In this document: positions 22,055 to 30,976 of the stretch, in pieces
How positions within the stretch are numbered: position 1 is the first letter of the stretch
Layout of the letters: each line of letters starts with the position of its first letter
DNA from: Schizochytrium sp. TIO01
Lineage: Eukaryota > Sar > Bigyra > Thraustochytrida > Thraustochytriidae
NCBI GenBank assembly: GCA_004764695.1
Contig: SMSO01000033.1
Location: 821,001-885,000, forward strand
Direction: 5' to 3'
Length of the DNA stretch: 64,000 bases
Translations under genes and position numbers: made by a program
The notes under the pieces: generated by a model
Told to the model about the DNA's origin: nothing
What the model saw: the letters and a program-made list of their open reading frames with translations, nothing else
Database searches by the model: none

Positions 22055-23983
22055 TTAATTTGATTTCTTAACCTTGGGATCAAGGGGAGTCGGGGGTGGC
22101 GGGATAACAGGTCCATCAAAGCTGGGAAGCTGGGAGAACTTGACTTTGGCAATTGCAGAGTTGATAAGCTCAGGAAACTCCTTGATAAGATCGCGGAAGA
22201 GTTCCCATGACAAAAGTGGTTCACCATCTTCGTTGGTTTTAGCACCATTCATTTTTGCCCTTTGGAACATATCCTCAATAGCCGTTTCGACGGTTGTTGC
22301 GTCGGTATATGCACCTCCAGAAGAGATTTCTAGCAGATCTCGAATATCTTCACCAGATACAAGGCCGTCCTTGTCAGTATCAAATATACGAAAAGCAAGT
22401 TTCGCTTTCTCTTCGTTTGAGGTTTTAGGTGAAGTCAGAGCCATAGAAAGTACAAGATCTCTGAAGTTGATTGCGCCAGAGTTATCGCGGTCGCAGAAAT
22501 CAAAGAATAGCTTTGATAAGTCAGACTCAGGAGGGGTACCAGTAGCCTTGCAAAATTCATCGTAGCTGATTGTGCCATCATCGTTCGTATCAAACCCTTC
22601 GAAAACTTTGAGCGCATTTTTTATTTCACTGAGGGGAGATCCCGACCCACCGAATATATCCTTGATCTCCTTCACTTGCAAGCCATGAAGGCGGACATCA
22701 TCAATATGCTTTCGTTTCTCAAGTGGTGCGAGCACATGTTTTGCCTGGCGACGATCGAGAGCGGCTTGGAAGAGTTTGCAATCCTCGAAGTAGTGATCGG
22801 TCATCTGAGCGCCAAGTTCGCGAGCAATTTCTTCGCGAACTGTATTGGCAAAAATCGTTGGATCTTCCTTCTCTTCTGGAGTCGGGTAGTGAACAGGTAG
22901 AAAAGTAACCTCCATATGTTGCACGAATTGTGTCCAATGACGGCGATGGAAATAGTCTTTCTTGCGCGTACAAACATAGGCCGGATTGAAGTAGCGATGC
23001 GGATACTTGATTGCCACCGGTTGCACAGGAAGCCCGGGCAAGAAGGCCCCCCGCTGGAACATAGTCACGCAATCGTCCTTGGTGCAAGTGCCCTGCGGGA
23101 AGATGAGGACTTGAGGGAAGCGTTTAGAGAGGTCTGGATTTGTGTGTGACTTTGCGAAAAGGTCCAGGATACGTTTAGTTTCATCACGACCCTCTTTTGA
23201 TTCACGGGCGACTGGGATAACCTGTAGACCCCGCATGATGCGACCAAGAAGAGGTTTCTTAAACAGCTCAGCCTTGGCCACAGCGCTTGGCATGGTAAGC
23301 CAGTACATGACTAAGGCATCAAATAGTGAGCAATGATTGGGCGTAAAGAAAGCGGCATCCATGGACGGCTTGCCCTTAATTTTGATGTGATAAAACCCAA
23401 GCAAAAAGAGAGCCGCACGACACAGCCACGCTACTGGTACAAGAAGAAGTCTGCGCCACCTAGGAAATGGTTTCTCATAGCATTCTTTCTTATTTAGGCC
23501 CAGATTCGCTAGTGACGAAAACATGAGCACTAGAAATAGAATGATCATGAAGATCACAAATCTCACGAGCGCAATTCCACTCGCAAACATGAAGACCATT
23601 TTGGCCAGCTCGTATGGAGTCACCGGCGTGTCATACTCAAAGGGGTTGTACTCATGCTCATCTTCACCCTCGATAGTCTCCTCTTCTTGCCCACGTTCCT
23701 GCGCAAACTCCCGATTGCCATATGCTGAGACATTTTGCATATGAGTATCCTTATTCTTTTGGGCTGCTCGAAGCTCCGCCTCGCGTTCTTTGCGGTGTGC
23801 CTTGGCTGCATCACTTGGCAGAGGAGGAGCGTGCGTAGGCAACGGCTTGGGGACAGAATCATGATGATGTAGAGATCTCCTCCGCGTCGCAGAGGTCGAA
23901 TTCGTACTCATGTTTACTGCTCCTGTTGCTGCGGCGCCACTAGGCCCCTCCTGGGCCGCTTCGGACTCGCGTCCCATGGCCAT
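22055..23983 (-). CDS. EF-hand lysophospholipid acyltransferase (LPCAT1/2-like)
   Basis: A 642-residue membrane enzyme of the PlsC/LPCAT group, which re-acylates lysophospholipids in the ER (Lands cycle). The first ~115 residues are polar. Two hydrophobic stretches follow (about 126-158 and 179-197), then acyltransferase motif I NHCSLFD (catalytic His217, Asp222), a motif II-like VIPVARESKEGR (~254-266), motif III FPQGT (295-299) and motif IV VQPVAIKYP (~320-328). The canonical motif III is FPEGT; here the Glu is Gln. Three EF-hand loops lie at 465-476, 498-509 and 535-546, all with acidic residues at positions 1 and 12 (Asp in two of the last positions), predicting calcium binding. Start is the ATG at 23983. 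Calcium-regulated phospholipid remodelling is expected from the family; activity with the E-to-Q change is uncertain. Confidence 0.9.
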   Translation of the reverse strand: MAMGRESEAAQEGPSGAAATGAVNMSTNSTSATRRRSLHHHDSVPKPLPTHAPPLPSDAAKAHRKEREAELRAAQKNKDTHMQNVSAYGNREFAQERGQEEETIEGEDEHEYNPFEYDTPVTPYELAKMVFMFASGIALVRFVIFMIILFLVLMFSSLANLGLNKKECYEKPFPRWRRLLLVPVAWLCRAALFLLGFYHIKIKGKPSMDAAFFTPNHCSLFDALVMYWLTMPSAVAKAELFKKPLLGRIMRGLQVIPVARESKEGRDETKRILDLFAKSHTNPDLSKRFPQVLIFPQGTCTKDDCVTMFQRGAFLPGLPVQPVAIKYPHRYFNPAYVCTRKKDYFHRRHWTQFVQHMEVTFLPVHYPTPEEKEDPTIFANTVREEIARELGAQMTDHYFEDCKLFQAALDRRQAKHVLAPLEKRKHIDDVRLHGLQVKEIKDIFGGSGSPLSEIKNALKVFEGFDTNDDGTISYDEFCKATGTPPESDLSKLFFDFCDRDNSGAINFRDLVLSMALTSPKTSNEEKAKLAFRIFDTDKDGLVSGEDIRDLLEISSGGAYTDATTVETAIEDMFQRAKMNGAKTNEDGEPLLSWELFRDLIKEFPELINSAIAKVKFSQLPSFDGPVIPPPPTPLDPKVKKSN

Positions 23984-26372
23984 CAGAACCGAAGGAGAAA
24001 CTTTGCCGCTAGCAGACCTTCTCGTGCCAGCTTTCTCAGCAAGTAAAACCAGTAGCAGCAGGCACTATGTCTTTTGTTGTGGCGATAATCTCTCGAGCCG
24101 CCCGCAGAGCAGACCTGCTGCTGCTGGGAGTGAAATGATTTGAATCAATTTTGCTCGTTCATCTGAAATGAAATGAATAGTCGAATGAACGATTTATCCA
24201 ACACGAAGCTCAGGTCCTCTAGATACCATAAACTATAGGACTTGGGCGGTCGTCCTATGCACGCATAGTACCCAGTAGGGGTTAGTAGCAAGAACTGTTG
24301 TACATGAAGGATTAGTCGTAAGGCACCCGACGTGGAACAAAATATTACACATCATTGCCTTGGACCTGGGAGTTCGCTCATTTCAGATCATGTACGACGC
24401 CATGTGGCTGTTTTGGCTTGTGTTTTCTACCCAAACTGAAGACTCAAACTCAGTACCTTGACTAGTGCGAGTGGTATAACCCTGATGACCGAGCCTTTGC
24501 ATGGAGACAAAAACCAAAGTCTTCTCTGTCGCCGTACCGACACAATTCAAGGTAAACAGGCTCAAAAGAATAAAGACAAAACTGCCTTGAGACGTGCATA
24601 CCTACGCGCACTCCTTAAGATTAAGAACAAAACTCCCGAGATTCACCGCAAGCTTGCTCTTTGGTTCTGTGAAAACTACTGTGTTATCCTGTTGCCTAGA
24701 TTTTGAAGCCTCTCAGATCGTCACCACGTGGACAAGACGGGTCAAAAGCAAGATAACTCCAATAGAGCGTCGTTGAGGGCACACTAGCTTCTGCCAAGCG
24801 CTTATTCCTAAAGCCGAGCTTCCCCCTGGTGTAGACTTGTTATTGCTCTCTCAGAATTTAATTTGATAGATCAGGCTGTTTGCAATGACTTGATCTGGAT
24901 AGACTTTCTAAGTCACGTTGAATACCTAAAGAAGAGTGGAAAATGCAATTTGATCACCAGGGAATTACTTTTTACATGTATAAGCTTTATGAAGATAGTA
25001 ATAGAATATAAATAATTAGGGAAAAGGCTGTGCAACTGCATCGAAAGGTTTACTCTATCTTGCTTCTTCATGAGTACTCCTGTTTGAAGCTTACACAACT
25101 ATATCGTTGTGCATTCTCTTTGTTGAAGTGCCTGCCTAACCATTTTCTTTCTGTCAGTGTCCTGGTCCTTTGGTAATGCTCCTCTTTCTCTGTTTGACCT
25201 TTCTATTCCTTAGTTCCGATCGGGTGGTGGAGTGTATTGTTACATAAGTGATCTGTTCTTGATCAATATTACATGTTTACTACAAAAATAATGGGAAACC
25301 CCACGATCAGAAATGCTCTTTTTTGCTTGCAATTTTGAGTAGGATAATTGTTTCTGCTACGTTCATGGTAAATGAACTAAAGCATGAAATAAACAGCATC
25401 GTTCGTTACATGATACTGTGACCGTGCTTTGGATTAAGAATAAATAGCCTTCACTCGTCTAAATGTTGAACATTTGAATGCCTTATTTTTAGCTAAATGA
25501 GAACAGAACGATCAAGGAATAGCGTTTTTCAGTAGCACAGAAAACTGAAGTATATGTAAATGTAGTCCAAAGGCACTTGTAGGTAGTAGCAAAGTTGTCT
25601 CAGAACCAAAAAAGAAAAAGAGCGTTAGTAAAAGTGGGGAAGAACAGAACATGCATGTAAGTAGTATTTATTAGTATATCTGTTCTGTATTTAGAATAGA
25701 ACAATTTTTAACTTTTATATATATTTTTGTTCTTTTAGAGAAATAAAATAATAAAAAGTTCATACTACGACTTGTTCTTTTATTTTTTTATTTTTTAAAT
25801 TTAAAATGTAATCATGTGGATTCCTCTGAGACGCCCTACAATGTAATTGCTCCGTAGAGCTCCCCCCCCCAAAGACTAGCAATGGAAGCACTAAGTACGC
25901 ACACTTCAGAAAAGCACATTAAGGCTTAACTATTTTGTTTTGAACCAGCTTTACTACGACTATTATGTACTTTTGGACTCTGCGTTTACTACCGAGAACA
26001 TCTTTCCTGATCTGTTCTGTTCTTCGTCAAAACTAAAATATTTATAGGAATAACCTTGACTCGTGAGGATTTCAAACCAAAGCATAGTCACAGTAATATG
26101 CAATGATTGAGACTGCTTCTTCATGCTTTAGTTTTAGAGCTCTTCATTCGCCGTGAACGTAATAGAAGCAATTATCCTACTGAAAATAAAAAATAAAAAG
26201 GTGCACTTGAGATCGTGGGGTTTCCTAACCTGAATATTGTATTTTCTTCCTCTCTTTTGGTTTCTTTCAACTCTGTGTATTTTTATTTTCTCTTTCTTTT
26301 GGCTTGGCGGTTGCAGAAGACAAGTTCGAAAGCCCGCAAAATCTCAAGCTTGTCAGCTCTTCAAAAGTGCCG
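23984..26372. other. intergenic region with nuclease relic and polypyrimidine tract
   Basis: Contains the decayed Fanzor/TnpB copy described separately (24354-24776) and otherwise no gene. From 25,680 to 25,810 it is AT-rich. At 26,235-26,325 a long T/C-rich tract ends in GGTTGCAG just before the GCP4 frame, which looks like a 3' splice site of an intron in the 5' untranslated region. Confidence 0.6.
24309..24776 (+). pseudogene. decayed Fanzor/TnpB-type RuvC nuclease, copy 1
   Basis: Reading across frames gives the ordered landmarks of the TnpB/Fanzor (OrfB_IS605) nucleases, which are RNA-guided DNA nucleases of IS200/605, IS607 and eukaryotic transposons. RuvC-I: IIALDLGVRSF at 24351-24383, catalytic Asp codon 24363, where families usually read LDPGVR. 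Next comes a Lys/Arg-rich bridge (KQAQKNKDKTALRRAYLRA) from about 24550. The IHRKLALWFCENYCVILLP block follows to 24695, then RFEAS with the RuvC-II Glu (24705-24707), reached by losing one T of a TTTT run. It ends RRVKSKI where families have KIxSKTAR, then stops. Breaks: a stop after the RuvC-I segment, at least two frameshifts, and no zinc ribbon or RuvC-III. Which branch (Fanzor or bacterial/giant-virus TnpB) cannot be told from here. Confidence 0.75.
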
Positions 26373-29300
26373 ATGCTGCACGAGGTTCTCTTGGCACTCC
26401 TCGGCCACGAGGGTTCTCTTATATCCCTCCACGTTGGCCGTCTCAACCGTCGTCGTGCTCCCAAAGCGTCGCTTCTCCACGGAGGTCACACTGGCGACCT
26501 CGTCAAACATCTCAGCGACGCCAACGGCGACGTGCAAAGTGGCTCTGAAAATGAATCTGAGATTGCCAACACCGATGGTGATGTTGGCGATGACGAATAC
26601 GGTGTATACGCTCGCGTGAGTCGCCTGCTTGTGCCTTCAGCCTTGTCTGGGGCCGAGGCAGCTGCTCTCGAAGCATTAGCGAGGCAAGGCGCCTTGCGTT
26701 TGGCTCTCGAGGACTTCGTGCAGGGTGTGGAATCTTCGCAGGTGGCTTCCCAGGATGGAGGCTCACTCGTGCTGAGGGCCTTGTGCGAGGGAGTTCAGGA
26801 TACACTAGCTTGGCAGCATGCCAAGGTCGCCGAGGTCGAAGAAGAGGCTCGGCGCACTTCTGGGATGACAATTTCTAGGGTGAGATATCTCATGCAAGAC
26901 TCAGAGACTGTTCTCGACAGAGTGTACGTGTTGTGCTGCGAGATTGAAAAAAAGGATCTCAAAGGAGGCCAGGTGCTTGAGATTGTGCACGAGATGCTCG
27001 CCAGGTGCGGTGTGCAGGCGGTACGAGAGCGCCTCGCGAAAATTCTTAGAACGTGCGTGAGGGTGCTGCTTAACCTCGTCGAGGCTTGGACAGTGCATGG
27101 TATTTTACTAGATAGAGCTCACGAATTCTTTGTGCAGGAAAGGACTCACAAAGTACATGTTCCGGGCCAGTATGCATCAGGACTCGAGGATATGGACGAA
27201 TGGGCAGACTCAAGAGGACACCATCCACTCATTGCAGAGTACGAATGGAAGTCGCGATTTCGGATTCGGGAGGCTATGCTTCCAACCTCGTTCTTCCCCC
27301 GAGACCTTGCAGACCTCGTGCTGTTTGTGGGCAAAGCAACACGAGTCCTGCGCCGATCCCAGCTCATGACTTCAGATTCACAAGATTCAGCTTCATTATC
27401 ATTATCACTATTATCATCTACAGCAAATTCATCTTCAGAAGAAGAGGATAAAGAGGATGGCAAGAAAACAAACCATGGTCAAATGGCTTTGCAAGGATAT
27501 CTGGATGCCTTGCATCAAGCCCGCGAACGCGACCAACTCGACATGGTCTTTGTGACGCAGGCGATTCGCAGTTATTACAAGGCCGTAGCCAGGGACCTGC
27601 AAAACCTTGTCGTGAACCATTCAGGGCTTAAGGAGCACCTCTCCTTCACGCGGGACTTCTTTTTATTGGGTCAGGGTGCCTTCTATTCATTCTTTATTGA
27701 GCTAAGCCGATCTCTCTTCGCTTCGGACCCTCGCGCCGCTCTGCCTCAAGCTGAGGCCGCCGTTAACAGCGGGCCATGGCGAGAGGCTGCTGAACAACTT
27801 GGCAGTGATGCATGGCCAAATATCCAGGAGCGTCTCTTTAAACAGCTTCGCATTGTTCTACTACGTCCTCGCGTGGATTTTCGCGCAGGTTTTGGCCAGG
27901 CACACCATGTTCCTGTTGGCACATCGCTTGCAGATTCCTCCTCTGCAAACCTTCGTCATTTTCACAACCATCGAAACCACCAAAATCAAAGCATGGACTC
28001 CGCTTCTGTGGTTTCCTCACGAACTCGCCGTTCCCTGTATTCCGGTAGCGCTGCAAGTTCTTCAACTACTGAACCTCACGCAAGTTCATCTGGCCGCGGA
28101 TCCCTTTCAGACCTTGTTCTTGTAGGACCTAGCTCAATTCGAGGTAATGCTATTGCCGTTGAAGGTACGAGCGGAGGTCTCTGGCACGGCCGCAAGTTGC
28201 CCGTGGAGCGCGGTTTCCAAACCTCTGTAACCTTTAGGCATAGAGTCAATGACGAAGACACGCTCAACCAAAATGTAAACCACATACGACCTCACGATAA
28301 CAACAATATCGCACCGGACTTTGAGGTTGCCATCTGCGTTCAGCATGATGCAAGTTTGGGCCCTACTGCGTTATGTGCTCTAGATGACGCCGTGGACCTT
28401 GACCACCAGGCGCACCTGAACTCTGATCAATCACGAACTGCCTACGGAGGGCTCCGCAATAGCGTTTCATTCGTAGCAAGGGTAGCCGCAGATCTTTCGG
28501 CTGTGCGGGTGATGGTCTGTCGCGAGGGCGAGACGCTCTTTGCTAGCGATCCTCGAGAACTAGTGCATATGGAGGGGTTACAAGAAAGAACACATCGTAT
28601 GAACGTCGCATACAAACTGCAAGGGCAAGACCGCGTGAAGATGGTGGCGGAGATCGACCTCCGCGACGACGATGACCACGTGTTGGCACAGGTGAAGGTG
28701 CCGCTAGAGATTGGTGCCGAGATGCAACTGGAGCGCGGTAGTGGCAGGGCGTGGGTTGGCGTGCTACTCACAGGACCTGGCAAGGTTCTTGCGTGGTTCT
28801 TGAGCGCCGATGAGGCCGGAGACAAATCTCGCGCCGAGTACGACCCGTGGAGGTCGCTCTTAAATCTGCACATGCATGTTGAGTGGCCGCTACACCTCGT
28901 TCTGACGCAGAACGCGCTTGACCAGTACGGTATGCTATTTAGGTTCATGCTGTGTCTGCGTCGTGTGGAGACCGCGCTCAAGGAAGCCTGGGCAGCACTC
29001 AATCAGACACAGTTCAAGGGCGTAGTACTACGAGGTGACTCCGCACAGACAGCTCGCCTCATGACACTCTGGCGTTTGCGCTCAAGCATGGCATACCTCG
29101 TGAACAACCTACAATACCATCTGCAAGTGGACGTTGTGGACGCCCTGCACAAACAACTACTTGACCAAATCAAAACGGCATCGGATTTCCAACTTGTGGA
29201 GGAAGCTCATGAATCATTTATGGAGGCGCTTATCACGCGCTCCTTTCTGCACAATAAGGTTATTCGGAACACAATTGACACCGTTCTGCGCAGGTGTCTG

Positions 29301-29609
29301 CGTTTCTGCAGCCTTGTCGACCGCTTCGTTCGCCTTGAAGGCCTCAAGGCGGGCCAAGCATCAGGATCAGCAGCAACAGGATCACAACAACAGCGACTCG
29401 ATCCCGACAAATATGTGGAGCTGGATAAGGCCTTTGACGATCTGGCCGTATCATTCTCAAGGGATGCGACCTTCCTGTATGCTCTTCTCACACGCATCAA
29501 CTCTAACCTGCTCCTTCGCGTCGACTTCAATGGTTATTTCTCCAAACTCGCACAAGGTGACGTAAAGTACACAAAGAAAAAGCATCAATCAAATTCGTCG
29601 TCTTCTTGA
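26373..29609 (+). CDS. GCP4: gamma-tubulin complex component GCP4
   Basis: Subunit of the gamma-tubulin ring complex that nucleates microtubules at centrosomes and basal bodies. The ATG at 26373 gives 1,078 residues beginning MLHEVLLALLGHEGS, the invariant GCP4 N terminus, so the upstream open 23 codons (no ATG, preceded by a TTGCAG acceptor-like site) are excluded. GRIP1 features include LRALCEGV, ISRVRYLM and a HGILLDRAHEFF block; GRIP2 features include WPLHLVLTQNALDQY (about 838) and MAYLVNNLQYHLQVDV (about 906), which contacts gamma-tubulin. Metazoan GCP4 is about 670 residues. The excess is mainly one insertion at about residues 496-830: a Ser/His/Asn-rich linker, then a folded-looking segment. 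The last ~15 residues past the conserved VDFNGYF core overlap the convergent ATPase gene by 25 bp. Confidence 0.93.
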   Translation: MLHEVLLALLGHEGSLISLHVGRLNRRRAPKASLLHGGHTGDLVKHLSDANGDVQSGSENESEIANTDGDVGDDEYGVYARVSRLLVPSALSGAEAAALEALARQGALRLALEDFVQGVESSQVASQDGGSLVLRALCEGVQDTLAWQHAKVAEVEEEARRTSGMTISRVRYLMQDSETVLDRVYVLCCEIEKKDLKGGQVLEIVHEMLARCGVQAVRERLAKILRTCVRVLLNLVEAWTVHGILLDRAHEFFVQERTHKVHVPGQYASGLEDMDEWADSRGHHPLIAEYEWKSRFRIREAMLPTSFFPRDLADLVLFVGKATRVLRRSQLMTSDSQDSASLSLSLLSSTANSSSEEEDKEDGKKTNHGQMALQGYLDALHQARERDQLDMVFVTQAIRSYYKAVARDLQNLVVNHSGLKEHLSFTRDFFLLGQGAFYSFFIELSRSLFASDPRAALPQAEAAVNSGPWREAAEQLGSDAWPNIQERLFKQLRIVLLRPRVDFRAGFGQAHHVPVGTSLADSSSANLRHFHNHRNHQNQSMDSASVVSSRTRRSLYSGSAASSSTTEPHASSSGRGSLSDLVLVGPSSIRGNAIAVEGTSGGLWHGRKLPVERGFQTSVTFRHRVNDEDTLNQNVNHIRPHDNNNIAPDFEVAICVQHDASLGPTALCALDDAVDLDHQAHLNSDQSRTAYGGLRNSVSFVARVAADLSAVRVMVCREGETLFASDPRELVHMEGLQERTHRMNVAYKLQGQDRVKMVAEIDLRDDDDHVLAQVKVPLEIGAEMQLERGSGRAWVGVLLTGPGKVLAWFLSADEAGDKSRAEYDPWRSLLNLHMHVEWPLHLVLTQNALDQYGMLFRFMLCLRRVETALKEAWAALNQTQFKGVVLRGDSAQTARLMTLWRLRSSMAYLVNNLQYHLQVDVVDALHKQLLDQIKTASDFQLVEEAHESFMEALITRSFLHNKVIRNTIDTVLRRCLRFCSLVDRFVRLEGLKAGQASGSAATGSQQQRLDPDKYVELDKAFDDLAVSFSRDATFLYALLTRINSNLLLRVDFNGYFSKLAQGDVKYTKKKHQSNSSSS

Positions 29610-30976
29610 GTTTCCTCATATTCATTCTCGTTGACCTCTTGAACATGGGCTTTGGTTCCGTTCGTCGGTGGCACCAGAGGCGTCTGGTTCTGGCCTGCAC
29701 CAACTGGCGATACGGCGTTTTGCATTGCTTGCTCCATGAATGCACGAACAAGGTGCTGCATTTGGTCTCCGGAGAAGCCTTGCTTTGCTGCAGTTTCGTC
29801 TTGATACTCGTAAGCGGCTTGACCAGTAGCTTTAACGTCGTTCATGGCTGAGAGAAAGTCACGGATGTTAAGCTTCCGCAGCTGCGTTGTCTCCTCCTGC
29901 AGATCTCCATTAGTGCGGCACTCCTGTGCAAACTCACGGAATGGTAGCATGGCTGCAGCCTGACAGAGCTCCTTAATGTCACTACCACTATACCCTTCGA
30001 GGAGCTGCGAGAGTTTGCCAAGATCTTTTGCGAGTGAAGGGTCAAGATCTTCATCTTGCAGATAGATGCGCAAGATTTGTTTGCGCTGCTCTGCACTTGG
30101 CAGGTCAAGCTTGAAAGTACGTGGCATACGCCGCAGGATCGCCTGATCCACGTCCCACGGCCTGTTTGTGGCGCCCACCACGATGACTCCGTAGGCACGG
30201 CCTGCGCGTTGGATATCTTGAGTGAGCAAGCCATCCCAGAGAGCCATGAACTCGGCCTTCATGTTGCCCTGTGCGGCATGGTCATCACTAGTCCGTTCGC
30301 GGAGAAAAGAGTCAATCTCATCAATGAAAATCACACACGGCGCCAGCTTCCAGGCCAATGAGAATGTCGCACGCACGAGTTTCTGCGACTCACCAAACCA
30401 CTTGTTCATTGTAGTAGACATTTGCAAGTTGATGAAGGCTGCACCGGACTCGCGAGCGATGGCTTTGGCCATCATAGTCTTACCTGTGCCGGGAGGACCG
30501 TACAGCAAAATGCCCTTTGGGGGGCACAGGAGCTTGCTGCGGCCCTCAAAGAGATCCGGGCGGCGAAGGGGTAGAGCGACAATGTCGAAGATCTCCGTTT
30601 TCACATGATCAAGGCCACCAATCATGTCAAAGTTCACGTCAATATCCTCAGGGTAGATAAGATCGCTCGAGACAATTACTTCGTACTCATTCATCTCAAA
30701 CGGTTGCCTACCATTTGCAAGGAGTTTCTCCACAAGCCTGCGCTTGCTTGCTTTGGCTGCGTCTTTTTGTTTGCGCATCGGGTCCATCTCCCGCATAAAG
30801 TATTTGATTCCGAAGAACAGCAGTGCATATGAGGCCGTCATGGAGACCAGCTCAATTGCCAAATTTTGCAAAACTGCTGCTGTCGAAGGCGACGAGCCGC
30901 CATTCGATCCTGCTGTGGAGTCCTGCGAACCACCATGAGCTTGTGGCCTGCTCCCCGATTCACCTCCTGTATTCAT
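29585..30976 (-). CDS. Msp1/ATAD1-type AAA ATPase
   Basis: Membrane-anchored AAA ATPase that extracts mislocalised tail-anchored proteins from the mitochondrial outer membrane or peroxisomes. The ATG at 30976 gives 463 residues; the open frame 5' of it has no ATG and begins just after a TTGCAG acceptor-like site. Seen: a polar Gly/Ser N terminus, one membrane span at about 41-60, a basic linker, Walker A GPPGTGKT (160-167), the pore-loop MNKWFGES (190-197), Walker B VIFIDE (215-220), sensor 1 GATNRP (268-273), paired arginine fingers in RRMPR (282-286) and a Gly-Ser-Asp sensor 2 region (YSGSDIKELC). This order matches Msp1/ATAD1. An acidic, Pro-containing C-terminal extension (~60 residues, ending EDDEFD) is longer than in human ATAD1. 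Its last codons overlap GCP4 antisense. Confidence 0.93.
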   Translation of the reverse strand: MNTGGESGSRPQAHGGSQDSTAGSNGGSSPSTAAVLQNLAIELVSMTASYALLFFGIKYFMREMDPMRKQKDAAKASKRRLVEKLLANGRQPFEMNEYEVIVSSDLIYPEDIDVNFDMIGGLDHVKTEIFDIVALPLRRPDLFEGRSKLLCPPKGILLYGPPGTGKTMMAKAIARESGAAFINLQMSTTMNKWFGESQKLVRATFSLAWKLAPCVIFIDEIDSFLRERTSDDHAAQGNMKAEFMALWDGLLTQDIQRAGRAYGVIVVGATNRPWDVDQAILRRMPRTFKLDLPSAEQRKQILRIYLQDEDLDPSLAKDLGKLSQLLEGYSGSDIKELCQAAAMLPFREFAQECRTNGDLQEETTQLRKLNIRDFLSAMNDVKATGQAAYEYQDETAAKQGFSGDQMQHLVRAFMEQAMQNAVSPVGAGQNQTPLVPPTNGTKAHVQEVNENEYEETQEDDEFD

